Shown piece after piece: positions 33,868 through 43,334 of a stretch of DNA of 64,000 nt. Positions within the stretch are counted from its first letter, which is position 1, and the number at the start of each line of letters is the position of its first letter. The stretch comes from Pseudomonas fontis. GTDB lineage: Bacteria > Pseudomonadota > Gammaproteobacteria > Pseudomonadales > Pseudomonadaceae. Below the pieces are notes generated by a model that worked only from the letters and a program-made list of their open reading frames with translations, did no database searches and was not told where the DNA came from. The stretch lies in NCBI RefSeq assembly GCF_028656955.1, contig NZ_JAMDGY010000014.1, positions 62,001 to 126,000 of the forward strand, in the 5' to 3' direction. A program made the translations under genes and the position numbers.

Positions 33868-34749
33868 ATGAAACGTCTCCCGCCGCTGCCCGCCCTGCAC
33901 ACCTTCCTGGTCACCGCCCAGTGCTGCAATTTCACCCGTGCGGCGCAGCAACTGCACATCACCCAGGGTGCCGTCAGCCGGCAGATTGCCGGGCTGGAAG
34001 AGCACCTGGGCTATGCGCTGTTCGTGCGCCAGGCGCGAGGCTTGAGCCTGACCCGCGAAGGTCAGGACTGGCTGCCGCGGGTGCAGCAGGTGTTTGCCTT
34101 GATCGAGGAAGGCGTGCAGCAGGTGGGGGCGAAAAATGCCACCTTGCAGATCAAGGCGCCGACCTGCGTGATGCGCTGGTTGCTGCCGCGCCTGATGGAG
34201 TGGCAGGCCCTGCGCCCGGACGTGCCGGTAGAGCTGACCACCACCATGCACTACGGCGTGGATTTTCGTCATGAGGCGTTTGATGCGGCAGTGGTGTATG
34301 GCGTGCCGCCCAATCATGGCGTGCAGGTGCTGAAGCTGTTTGATGAGCAACTGACGCCGGTGTGTTCAGCGCAGTTGCTGGCAGGCCCGCTGCCACTGCG
34401 TGAAGTCGCGGACCTGGAGCATCACCTGTTGCTGCACCCGGAGCGTAACGAGCGGGACTGGCAGATGTGGCTGGCTGCTGCGGGAGGTGAACTGCCACAA
34501 ACGGGCAAGCGCCAGCATTTCGAGACACTCGACATGGCGATGTCGATGGCGTCCCAGGGCAATGGCGTGGCGATTGGTGACTGGGCATTGATTGGCGAAG
34601 ACTTGCGCAATGGGCGGCTGGTGATGCCGTTCGATCTGCGCGTGCCGACTGGCAAGGGTTACTACCTGGTCCGGCCACCCCGGGCGGATTCGCCGGGGTT
34701 GCTGGAGTTGTTGGGGTGGTTGTGTGATCAGGTCAATACCCAACCGTGA
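33868..34749 (+). CDS. LysR family transcriptional regulator (GcvA-like)
   Basis: 293-aa LysR regulator. The N-terminal winged helix (5-65) reads LPALHTFLVTAQCCNFTRAA and ITQGAVSRQIAGLEEHLGY. The effector-binding domain (about 92-290) has the GcvA-type start LQIKAPTCVMRWLLPRL. It is divergent from the decarboxylase/dehydrogenase operon across 113 bp, so it most likely controls that operon in response to its substrate. Its 3' end overlaps the convergent NAD(P)-binding protein gene by 17 bp. Confidence 0.9.
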   Translation: MKRLPPLPALHTFLVTAQCCNFTRAAQQLHITQGAVSRQIAGLEEHLGYALFVRQARGLSLTREGQDWLPRVQQVFALIEEGVQQVGAKNATLQIKAPTCVMRWLLPRLMEWQALRPDVPVELTTTMHYGVDFRHEAFDAAVVYGVPPNHGVQVLKLFDEQLTPVCSAQLLAGPLPLREVADLEHHLLLHPERNERDWQMWLAAAGGELPQTGKRQHFETLDMAMSMASQGNGVAIGDWALIGEDLRNGRLVMPFDLRVPTGKGYYLVRPPRADSPGLLELLGWLCDQVNTQP

Positions 34750-35347
34750 ACCGCTGCCGCGAATGGGCCGGTTTCTCGACTTCATCCAGCATCGCAATGG
34801 CGTAGTCGGCAAAACTGATCCAGCTGCGACCATCACTGCCAAACAGCAGGTGATCCTTGCCCAGCACGTAGGCCCCGGTACGCGGGCCTTCAACAAATTC
34901 CGCCGACGGCGACAGGAAGGTCCAATCCAGTTGCCTCTCCTGGCGCAAGTCATCGAGGAACTGACTGCCGGCAGACGCTTCAGCCTTGTAGGCCTCCGGG
35001 AAATCCGGGGTATCAATCACCCGCCCTCCCGACGGCAGCAACAGGCTACCGGCCCCACCCACAACCAACAGACGCCGCACCCCGGCTTTCTTCACCGGCT
35101 CGACGATCAAGCGGGCCGGGATCGGCGCAAAATGCGCGGCGCTCAACACCACATCACTGCCCGCCACCGCCTCCTGCAATGCAGCACCATCCTGTACATC
35201 CAGCGTCTTGAACGTAACCCCATCCCGCTCATACAAGTGCGGCGCTTTGCGGGCGATAGCCACCACGCTGTGGCCACGGCGCAACGCCTCTTCCAGCAAC
35301 TGGCTGCCGGCACGCCCGGTGGCGCCGATAATTGCGATCTTGCTCAT
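34733..35347 (-). CDS. NAD(P)-binding NmrA/YwnB-like oxidoreductase
   Basis: 204-aa atypical short-chain reductase. The Rossmann motif is IAIIGATGRAGSQLLEEAL (GATGRAG), followed by TLDVQDGAAL, the acidic D of nucleotide binding, and SDVVLSAAHF. There is no YxxxK catalytic pair, as in the YwnB/NmrA group that senses or uses NADPH. The ATG at 35347 has a GGAGG ribosome site. It is 30 bp downstream of the MBL gene and probably shares its transcript. Reaction unknown. Confidence 0.85.
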   Translation of the reverse strand: MSKIAIIGATGRAGSQLLEEALRRGHSVVAIARKAPHLYERDGVTFKTLDVQDGAALQEAVAGSDVVLSAAHFAPIPARLIVEPVKKAGVRRLLVVGGAGSLLLPSGGRVIDTPDFPEAYKAEASAGSQFLDDLRQERQLDWTFLSPSAEFVEGPRTGAYVLGKDHLLFGSDGRSWISFADYAIAMLDEVEKPAHSRQRFTVGY

Positions 35348-35377
35348 GGAAAACCTCCGATCAGGATTGAACGACAC

Positions 35378-36262
35378 TTACCACTTCATTTCGCCCTTGG
35401 CGACCTTGGCACCCAGCTCCAGCGAGCTTTCTTCACCCAGGCCCGGATAACGCTGTTTCATTGCGCCGATCAGTTCGGCCGAGGTGGCCGCCTTCGCGGT
35501 TTCTTCATCAAATGCACGGATATAGCCGGCGGTGAACTTCACGGCCGCCAGCGACTGGCTGCTGCTACCCAGGTAATGCCCTGGCACGACGGTGCGCGGC
35601 GCCAACTGCTCGATACGCTGAAGGGTCGCGAGCCAGTCCTGATGCGACTTGGCCGATTGCGTATCAGCCATCCACACGTGCAGGTTCTCTGCCACCACCA
35701 CGCCACCGACGACCGCCTTGATCGACGCAATCCACACAAAGCTGCGATCTGGCTGCGGCCCGTCCAGGCCAAGCACTTCCAGGGTTTGGCCTTCCAGGGT
35801 CAGGGTATTGCCCTTGAGTACCTGCGGCACGATCACCTGCTCAGGTTTGTCGGCCCCCATCTGCGGGCCCCAGTAGGCCAGCTTGGCATCCTTGGTCTGC
35901 TGGATGTGCTCGACCGTCGCCTGCGAGGCCACGACCTTGGCGTCTGGATAGGCGCGGGTCAGGGTCTGCAAACCGAAGTAATAGTCCGGGTCGCCATGGC
36001 TGATATAGATGGTGGTCAGGTGCTTGCCAGCGGCACGCAGCTTCTGCACCACCTGCTCGGCCTGGGCCTTGCCGAACTGGGCGTCGACCAGGATCGCATC
36101 GCGCTTGCCACTGATGATCACCGAACTGACCGGGAACAGCGCGTTGGTGCCCGGGTTGTAGACATCCAGGGTCAGTGCCGGCTCGGCGGCCGACGCCTGG
36201 GTCATCACGCCTGCGGTGGCAGCGGCCAGCAGCAGGCGGCGCAAAGAAGCAAATCGAGACAT
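35378..36262 (-). CDS. MBL-fold hydrolase with altered metal motif, exported
   Basis: 294-aa metallo-beta-lactamase-fold protein with a signal peptide (1-26). The usual first metal motif HxHxDH is replaced by SHGDPDYYFG: the first histidine and the middle D are kept, but the second histidine is D and the last is Y. Later positions such as VVPGHYLGS keep the third-motif histidine. The same HGDPDYYFG form occurs in a known subgroup as far as I recall, so this is probably a family trait, not a broken gene. Substrate unknown. First gene of a two-gene operon divergent from a LysR gene; the ATG at 36262 has AGGAA upstream. Confidence 0.8.
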   Translation of the reverse strand: MSRFASLRRLLLAAATAGVMTQASAAEPALTLDVYNPGTNALFPVSSVIISGKRDAILVDAQFGKAQAEQVVQKLRAAGKHLTTIYISHGDPDYYFGLQTLTRAYPDAKVVASQATVEHIQQTKDAKLAYWGPQMGADKPEQVIVPQVLKGNTLTLEGQTLEVLGLDGPQPDRSFVWIASIKAVVGGVVVAENLHVWMADTQSAKSHQDWLATLQRIEQLAPRTVVPGHYLGSSSQSLAAVKFTAGYIRAFDEETAKAATSAELIGAMKQRYPGLGEESSLELGAKVAKGEMKW

Positions 36263-36368
36263 CGGGCGGTTCCTATGAAGGGGGATCGATGGCGTGAAGC
36301 TTAGTTGCACGATCCGTCACAAAAAATGCGATGCTTGAACATAGTTTGTTTCTGAAATCGGGCAAATC

Positions 36369-37274
36369 ATGGACCGTCTCACTGCAATGCGGGTCTTCGT
36401 CACTGTCGTCGACCTGGGCAGCCAATCGGCTGCCGCCGACCACCTGGACATGTCGCGCCCGGTTATCTCGCGCTACCTGGCGGAACTGGAAGACTGGGTC
36501 GGCGCCCGCTTGATGCAACGCACCACGCGCAAGTTGAGCCTGACTGCGGCAGGGGCCGAGACATTGCCGCGTTGCCGGCAGATGATCGAACTGGCGGGCG
36601 ACCTCAAGGCTGCCGTCAGTACCCCGGATGAAGCCCCGCGCGGTGAGCTGCGGATCAGTGTCAGCACCTCGTTCGGCCAGGCGCAGCTGGTACAGGCTAT
36701 TGCCGAGTATGTGCAGCGCTACCCGGGGGTGAAGGTCGATCTGCAGATGCTCGATCGCACGGTCAACCTGGTGGATGAGCGCATCGACCTGGCGATTCGC
36801 ACCAGCAACGACCTCGACCCGAACCTGATCGCTCGCCGGCTCAGCGTCTGCCGCTCGGTGATCTGCGCATCGCCCGGCTACCTGAAGCGCTACCCGGCGC
36901 CGCAGCAGGTACAGGAACTGAGCCAGCACAATTGCCTGACGCACTCCTATTTCGGCCGCAGCCTCTGGCATTTCGAGGTGGCCGGCGAGCCGGTCTCCGT
37001 GCCGGTGCAAGGCAACATTAGCGCCAACGAAGCCATGACCCTGCAACGTGCCGCACTGGCGGGCGCCGGCGTGGCGATGCTGCCGACCTACCAGGCGGCC
37101 GAAGCGCTGCGCAGCGGGGAGCTGATCCGCCTGCTGCCACATGCCAAGCCCCGCGAACTGAACCTCAATGCCGTGTACACCTCGCGCAAGCACATGCCAG
37201 CGACCCTGCGCAGCATGCTCGACTTTCTGGCTGAGCGCTTCACCGCCGAACCGCTCTGGGACCACGACCTCTAG
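36369..37274 (+). CDS. LysR family transcriptional regulator
   Basis: 301-aa LysR regulator with helix-turn-helix at 1-60 (MDRLTAMRVFVTVVDLGSQS, then DMSRPVISRYLAELEDWVGA) and a substrate domain (about 90-295) of the CrgA/DsdC-like short branch. It is divergent from the MBL/NmrA-like operon with a 106-bp shared region, so that operon is its likely target. The ATG at 36369 gives the canonical MDRLTAMRVFV start. The inducer is unknown. Confidence 0.9.
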   Translation: MDRLTAMRVFVTVVDLGSQSAAADHLDMSRPVISRYLAELEDWVGARLMQRTTRKLSLTAAGAETLPRCRQMIELAGDLKAAVSTPDEAPRGELRISVSTSFGQAQLVQAIAEYVQRYPGVKVDLQMLDRTVNLVDERIDLAIRTSNDLDPNLIARRLSVCRSVICASPGYLKRYPAPQQVQELSQHNCLTHSYFGRSLWHFEVAGEPVSVPVQGNISANEAMTLQRAALAGAGVAMLPTYQAAEALRSGELIRLLPHAKPRELNLNAVYTSRKHMPATLRSMLDFLAERFTAEPLWDHDL

Positions 37275-37348
37275 CTGGCCAGCGCAGGCCCCGTGGCTGG
37301 ACTATGCTGGTGGTAGAACAAGCGTGCGGGTTGCAGGAGGGATGCGTC

Positions 37349-37522
37349 ATGACCCTGAGATCCAGAAAGTGTGCCACCGTGTTCGCCATCGCCGCCGTGG
37401 TCGGGCTGTATGCCGCTGCGGCCTACCGGGTCGAGCAAGTGCGCAATCAACCGTATTCAGCCGCCAGTTGCAGCCTGGCGCACTGCGTGCCGCATACCGC
37501 GACCCTCAGTGCGTTGCGCTAG
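37349..37522 (+). CDS. Small single-span membrane protein
   Basis: 57-aa protein, not recognised. Residues 9-25 (TVFAIAAVVGLYAAAAY in context) are one hydrophobic helix, followed by a short tail containing two cysteines (SCSLAHC) that could form a disulfide outside the membrane. The ribosome site GGAGG, 8 nt before the ATG, supports real translation. It ends inside the 3' end of the convergent pobR gene (17-bp overlap). Function unknown. Confidence 0.55.
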   Translation: MTLRSRKCATVFAIAAVVGLYAAAAYRVEQVRNQPYSAASCSLAHCVPHTATLSALR

Positions 37523-38393
37523 CCACAGCGGGCTCGCGGCGACGAAAGTCACGCGGTGAGACCCCGGTCAGGCGGCGGAAGAAGCGCGAGAAATACGCCG
37601 GGTCGGCAAAGCCCAGGCTGTCTGCCAGCTGATTGATCGTCAGGCTGGTGTAGATCAGGTCGCGCTTGGCTTCCAGCAGCAACCGCTGGTGGATGATCTG
37701 CAAGGCCGACTGCCCTGCCAGTTCACGGCACAGGGTGTTCAATGTCGCCACCGAAACCCCCACCTGATGCGCCAGTTGCTCGACACTCGGCTGCTGGCGG
37801 AAACCCCGCTCCACCAACTGATTGAAACGCTGCAACTGTTCGCGGCCACGCTCGGTGATCTGTGCCCCGGCGCTGCGTTGCAACTGCCGACGCGCAACCC
37901 ATACCACCAGCAGGTTGATCAGCGAACGCAGTTGCAGGTCGCGGCCCGGCTGGTGCTGTTGGTACTCAAGCTGCAAGGTACTGAACAGGCTGTTGAGGTA
38001 AACGGCATCCCCTTCGGCCAGGTAGCTGCGGGCCTGGCTCAAGGGCGCTGAACCACCGCCCAGTTGCTGGTGCAGCAGCTCGACCAGCGGCGCCGCCAGG
38101 GTCACCACGTAGCCGTCGATGTCCTCGGAAAACCGAAAGCCGTGTACGCACAAGGCCGGCACCACCTGGATCGCCGCTTCGTCCAGCACCCGCACCTGCC
38201 CTTCCAGCTCGACCTGCGCCTGGCCCTTATAAAGGAACAACAGTTGGTACAGGTCGGCGTGCCGATGCGGCTCGATCTCCCAGTGGTGCAGGCGGCTGCG
38301 CGCCGGGATCGACTCGCTGTGCAGCAAGTCCGGCGTAGGCCACTCCAGGGCGTCGCCATACAGCTTGAACACTGGAATCGTCGCTTTGCTCAT
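37506..38393 (-). CDS. pobR: PobR, AraC family activator of pobA
   Basis: 295-aa AraC-type regulator that activates 4-hydroxybenzoate hydroxylase in response to 4-hydroxybenzoate. The N-terminal cupin domain (1-140) includes RLHHWEIEPHRHADLYQLLFLYKG, and the C-terminal double helix-turn-helix (190-285) includes VEQLAHQVGVSVATLNTLCRELAG and LGFADPAYFSRFFRRLTGVSP. It is divergent from pobA (138 bp between starts), the arrangement seen for the AraC-type PobR/PobC of pseudomonads. It is distinct from the unrelated IclR-type PobR of Acinetobacter. The ATG at 38393 matches the family start. Confidence 0.88.
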   Translation of the reverse strand: MSKATIPVFKLYGDALEWPTPDLLHSESIPARSRLHHWEIEPHRHADLYQLLFLYKGQAQVELEGQVRVLDEAAIQVVPALCVHGFRFSEDIDGYVVTLAAPLVELLHQQLGGGSAPLSQARSYLAEGDAVYLNSLFSTLQLEYQQHQPGRDLQLRSLINLLVVWVARRQLQRSAGAQITERGREQLQRFNQLVERGFRQQPSVEQLAHQVGVSVATLNTLCRELAGQSALQIIHQRLLLEAKRDLIYTSLTINQLADSLGFADPAYFSRFFRRLTGVSPRDFRRREPAVASATH

Positions 38394-38417
38394 GCCTGAC
38401 AGCCCTCCGCCGGCGTT

Positions 38418-39722
<1,305 letters not shown>

Positions 39723-39797
39723 CAAGCTATCGAGTACACTGTCGAGCACCTGCTCCCGCTGCATCAGTGGCGGGATTCACTTGCCTTCGAGCTGCTC

Positions 39798-41252
39798 GTG
39801 AACCAACTCACTACGCCCCAACCTGCTGTGCGCACGGTATTGGCCGCCTTGATGCTGGCGATTTTCCTCGGCGCGCTGGACCAGACCATCGTCGCCGTGT
39901 CGATGCCGGCGATTTCCGCCCAGTTCAATGATGTCGCCCTGCTTGCCTGGGTGATCTCCGGGTACATGGTCGCGATGACCGTGGCGGTGCCGATCTACGG
40001 CAAGCTCGGCGACCTGTATGGGCGACGCCGGATGATCCTCATCGGCACGGCGCTGTTTACCCTGGCCTCGGTGTTCTGCGCGCTGGCGCAGAACATGGAA
40101 CAGCTGGTGCTGGCGCGGGTGCTGCAGGGGGTTGGCGCGGGCGGGATGATTTCAGTCAGCCAGGCGATCATTGGCGACCTGGTGCCACCGCGTGAACGCG
40201 GACGCTATCAAGGCTATTTCAGCAGCATGTATGCCCTGGCCAGCGTGGCCGGCCCGGTGCTGGGCGGGGTGCTCACCGAGTACCTGTCGTGGCGCTGGGT
40301 GTTCTGGCTGAACCTGCCGCTCGGGCTGGGCGCCTGGTGGGTGACCCGCTACAGCCTGCGCGGCCTGGCGACCCCGCAACGCCAGGCAAAAGTCGACTAC
40401 CCCGGCGCCGTCCTGCTGATCTTCGGCCTTGGCGCATTGCTGCTCGGCATCACCCTGATCGGTCAGGGCCAGGCCGTGCAATCAGGCCCCGTGGCCAGCC
40501 TGCTGCTGGCCGCCGTGTTTGGCCTGACGGTCTTCATCCTTCAGGAGCGGCGTGCCGCAGAACCCCTGCTACCGTTGAAACTGTTCAACAACCGGGTGGC
40601 GGTGCTGTGCTGGTGCACGATCTTCTTCACCAGCTTCCAGGCTATCTCGCTGACCATGCTGATGCCGCTGCGCTATCAGAGCATCACTGGGGCCGGGGCC
40701 GACAGCGCGGCCCTGCACCTGCTGCCATTGGCGATTGGCTTGCCGATCGGCGCCTACTGTGGCGGGCGCCTGACTACCCTGACCGGACGTTTCAAGCCGC
40801 AGATCCTCGGCGGTGCGCTGCTGATGCCGTTCGCCATTGTCGGCATGGCCTTCAGCCCGCCGCAGGCCATATGGTTCAGTGGAGTGTTCATGCTGTTGAC
40901 CGGGATCGCTTCGGGCCTGCAATTCCCGACCTCGCTGGTTGCTACGCAAAGTGCCGTGCAAGCCCAGGACATCGGCGTGGCCACCAGCACCACCAACCTG
41001 TTCCGCTCGCTCGGCGGGGCCATGGGGGTGGCGTGCATGTCGGCGCTGTTGCTGGCGATGTTGCAGGATGGCGGCCTGAGCCTGGCCGGCGAAGCGCTGC
41101 TCGGCAGCCTGAAGACCGGTGAAGCGACAGCAGCGGTTCAGCTGGAACTGCTGAGCACCTTCCGCAATCTATTGCTGGGCAGTGCGGCGGTTTCGCTGCT
41201 GGGTTTATCTGCCGCCCTGGCACTGCCCAATGGTGAATTGCGCGGTCATTAA
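39798..41252 (+). CDS. DHA2 family MFS multidrug transporter (EmrB/QacA type)
   Basis: 484-aa inner-membrane drug:proton antiporter with 14 hydrophobic segments. The motif LDQTIVAVSMPAIS (DHA2 motif D1) lies at 26-39, GKLGDLYGRRRMI at loop 2-3 and GVGAGGMISVSQAIIGDLVP is the motif C region. It starts with GTG at 39798; the next ATG is inside the first membrane segment. No fusion-protein (EmrA) gene is adjacent. It converges with ttgR (37 bp between stops), so a link to TtgR control is not implied. Confidence 0.87.
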   Translation: MNQLTTPQPAVRTVLAALMLAIFLGALDQTIVAVSMPAISAQFNDVALLAWVISGYMVAMTVAVPIYGKLGDLYGRRRMILIGTALFTLASVFCALAQNMEQLVLARVLQGVGAGGMISVSQAIIGDLVPPRERGRYQGYFSSMYALASVAGPVLGGVLTEYLSWRWVFWLNLPLGLGAWWVTRYSLRGLATPQRQAKVDYPGAVLLIFGLGALLLGITLIGQGQAVQSGPVASLLLAAVFGLTVFILQERRAAEPLLPLKLFNNRVAVLCWCTIFFTSFQAISLTMLMPLRYQSITGAGADSAALHLLPLAIGLPIGAYCGGRLTTLTGRFKPQILGGALLMPFAIVGMAFSPPQAIWFSGVFMLLTGIASGLQFPTSLVATQSAVQAQDIGVATSTTNLFRSLGGAMGVACMSALLLAMLQDGGLSLAGEALLGSLKTGEATAAVQLELLSTFRNLLLGSAAVSLLGLSAALALPNGELRGH

Positions 41253-41289
41253 GAGAGATGCACACACTTTAACAATCGCTCACAAATGC

Positions 41290-41922
41290 TCAATTGCGCA
41301 GTGCGGGGCTCAAGCGCAGCATATCCAGCCCTGCTTCGACCCACTTGTCGGCGTCTTTTTGCAGTTCGAAACTGTCTGGCAGCAGCAACCAACGGCTGAT
41401 CAGGCCGTCAATATAGGCATACATCGCCACCGCAGCACGCTCAGGGTTGAGGTCGCTCGGCAATTGCCCACGCTTCACTGCATTGCCCAGTGTCAGCATG
41501 ATGTCACGGTGACAATCCAGGGTAGAGGTCTGGCGCTGCTGGCGAATGTCACACATGTCATCGGTGAACTCGCACTTGTGGTGGAGGATTTCATTGATGC
41601 GCCGGGTTTTCGGGTCCAGGACGATCTGCTGCATCAGTTGCACCAGCAACTGCCGCATGCAGCCAAGCGGGTCGGGTTCTTCCTCGCTCTCGCTGGCCCG
41701 GGCCAGGGCTGCCAGTGGTTCACGCAGGCTGTCGAGCATGGCCTGTACCAGCTCGGCCTTGTTGTTGAAGTGCCAGTAGATGGCGCCGCGGGTGACCCCG
41801 GCCAGTTGTGCAATGTCCGCCAGGGTCGTACGAGCGACCCCGCGATTGTAAAAAGCTTTTTCAGCAGCCTCGAGGATTTGGCTACGGGTTTCCTGAGCTT
41901 CCTCTTTGGTTCTACGGACCAT
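41290..41922 (-). CDS. ttgR: TetR family repressor TtgR
   Basis: 210-aa repressor, the known length of TtgR. The helix-turn-helix lies at about 28-52 ([22 protein letters not shown]), with a ligand-binding C-terminal domain. TtgR represses ttgABC and itself and is released by antibiotics and plant phenolics. It is divergent from ttgABC over 257 bp containing the conserved TtgR operator. Close relatives are AcrR, MexR2 and ArpR; the operator match and the adjacent pump settle the name. Confidence 0.94.
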   Translation of the reverse strand: MVRRTKEEAQETRSQILEAAEKAFYNRGVARTTLADIAQLAGVTRGAIYWHFNNKAELVQAMLDSLREPLAALARASESEEEPDPLGCMRQLLVQLMQQIVLDPKTRRINEILHHKCEFTDDMCDIRQQRQTSTLDCHRDIMLTLGNAVKRGQLPSDLNPERAAVAMYAYIDGLISRWLLLPDSFELQKDADKWVEAGLDMLRLSPALRN

Positions 41923-42052
41923 GGCAGTACAACCTCATCAAGACCTGACGCGCTGTTGGCATCGGGGTTCTAAGCCGGTGCAGCCTTTGGCAGAAGGCCC
42001 CCGGATGACTTTATTCGCTCTACCCGGGTCATGCTGGACCACAAGAGAGGTG

Positions 42053-42078
42053 TTTACAAACAACCATGAATGTAAGTA
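42053..42078. promoter_or_regulatory. TtgR operator
   Basis: The 26 bp from TTTACAAAC to GAATGTAAGTA form a pseudopalindrome (half-sites TTAC and GTAA) that agrees with the operator I recall from P. putida DOT-T1E. It overlaps the divergent ttgR/ttgA promoters. Confidence 0.85.
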
Positions 42079-42179
42079 TATTCGTTAGTAAGCTACTTAT
42101 CCACTCAGAATGGTTTTTTCTGACATCCCGTTTCCATTACTCTTGAGCGTCTTCAGCTCTTTCTGACCCGAGGATCTTC

Positions 42180-43331
42180 ATGCAATTCAAGCCAGCTGTT
42201 ACCGCTCTGGTTTCCGCCGTCGCCCTGGCAACCCTGCTCAGCGGCTGTAAAAAGGAAGAAGCGGCGCCTGTGGCGCAGGTTCCTCAGGTCGGCGTCGTAA
42301 CCCTGCAAACACAAGCCTATACCCTCACCTCCGACCTGCCGGGGCGCACTACTGCGTTCCGTGTTGCCGAGGTTCGTCCTCAGGTGAATGGCATCATTCT
42401 CAAGCGCCTGTTCAAAGAAGGCAGCGATGTAAAAGAAGGCCAGCAGCTCTACCAGATCGACCCGTCGGTGTACGAGGCGACCCTGGGCAGCGCCCAGGCC
42501 AACCTGCAATCAACCCGTTCGCTGTCCGAGCGCTACAAGCAACTGGTTGCCGAACAGGCGGTCAGCCGTCAGGAATACGACGACGCGCAAGCCAAACGTT
42601 TGCAGGCTGAAGCCAGCCTGAAAAGCGCCCAGATCGACCTGCGCTACACCAAGGTCATGGCCCCGATCAGCGGCCGTGTCGGCCGTTCTTCGGTCACCGA
42701 AGGTGCACTGGTAAGCAACGGCCAGACCGATGCCATGGCAACCATCCAGCAGCTCGACCCGATCTACGTCGACGTGACCCAGTCTTCCGCCGAGCTGCTC
42801 AAGCTGCGTCGCGAGCTGGAAAGCGGCCAACTGCAAAAAGTGGGTGCCAACGCCGCCCAGGTCAAGCTGGTGCTCGAAGACGGCAGTCAATATGCCCACG
42901 AAGGCCGCCTGGAGTTCTCCGAAGTGTCGGTCGACCAGACCACCGGTTCGGTCACCCTGCGCGCCGTGTTCCCCAACCCTGACCACAACCTGCTGCCAGG
43001 CATGTTCGTCCACGCCCTGCTCGGCGCCGGCGTCAACAGCGCCGCGATCCTCGCCCCGCAACAAGGCGTGACCCGCGACCTGAAAGGCCAGCCAACCGCA
43101 CTGGTGGTCAACCAGGAGAACAAGGTCGAGCTGCGTCAACTGAAGGCTAGCCGCACCGTTGGCAGCGACTGGCTGATCGAGGAAGGCTTGAACCCGGGTG
43201 ATCGCCTGATCACCGAAGGTCTGCAATTCGTCAAACCTGGGGTTGAAGTCAAGGCCAACCCGGCCACCAACGTCAAGTCTGCCCAGCCAACCCAGGCCAA
43301 TGCTGCAACTGCAGGGGCCAAAGGGGAATAA
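42180..43331 (+). CDS. ttgA: RND efflux periplasmic adaptor TtgA
   Basis: 383-aa membrane-fusion lipoprotein. The signal peptide ends in a lipobox LLSGC, with the lipid-bearing cysteine at about residue 24. Then follow the lipoyl/barrel-sandwich parts (PQVNGIILKRLFKEGSDVKEGQ, YTKVMAPISGRVGRSSVTEGALV), with the helical hairpin between them (about 100-165). It links TtgB to TtgC. First gene of ttgABC; 3 bp separate it from ttgB. Regulated by TtgR through the operator upstream. Confidence 0.95.
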   Translation: MQFKPAVTALVSAVALATLLSGCKKEEAAPVAQVPQVGVVTLQTQAYTLTSDLPGRTTAFRVAEVRPQVNGIILKRLFKEGSDVKEGQQLYQIDPSVYEATLGSAQANLQSTRSLSERYKQLVAEQAVSRQEYDDAQAKRLQAEASLKSAQIDLRYTKVMAPISGRVGRSSVTEGALVSNGQTDAMATIQQLDPIYVDVTQSSAELLKLRRELESGQLQKVGANAAQVKLVLEDGSQYAHEGRLEFSEVSVDQTTGSVTLRAVFPNPDHNLLPGMFVHALLGAGVNSAAILAPQQGVTRDLKGQPTALVVNQENKVELRQLKASRTVGSDWLIEEGLNPGDRLITEGLQFVKPGVEVKANPATNVKSAQPTQANAATAGAKGE

Positions 43332-43334
43332 ACC

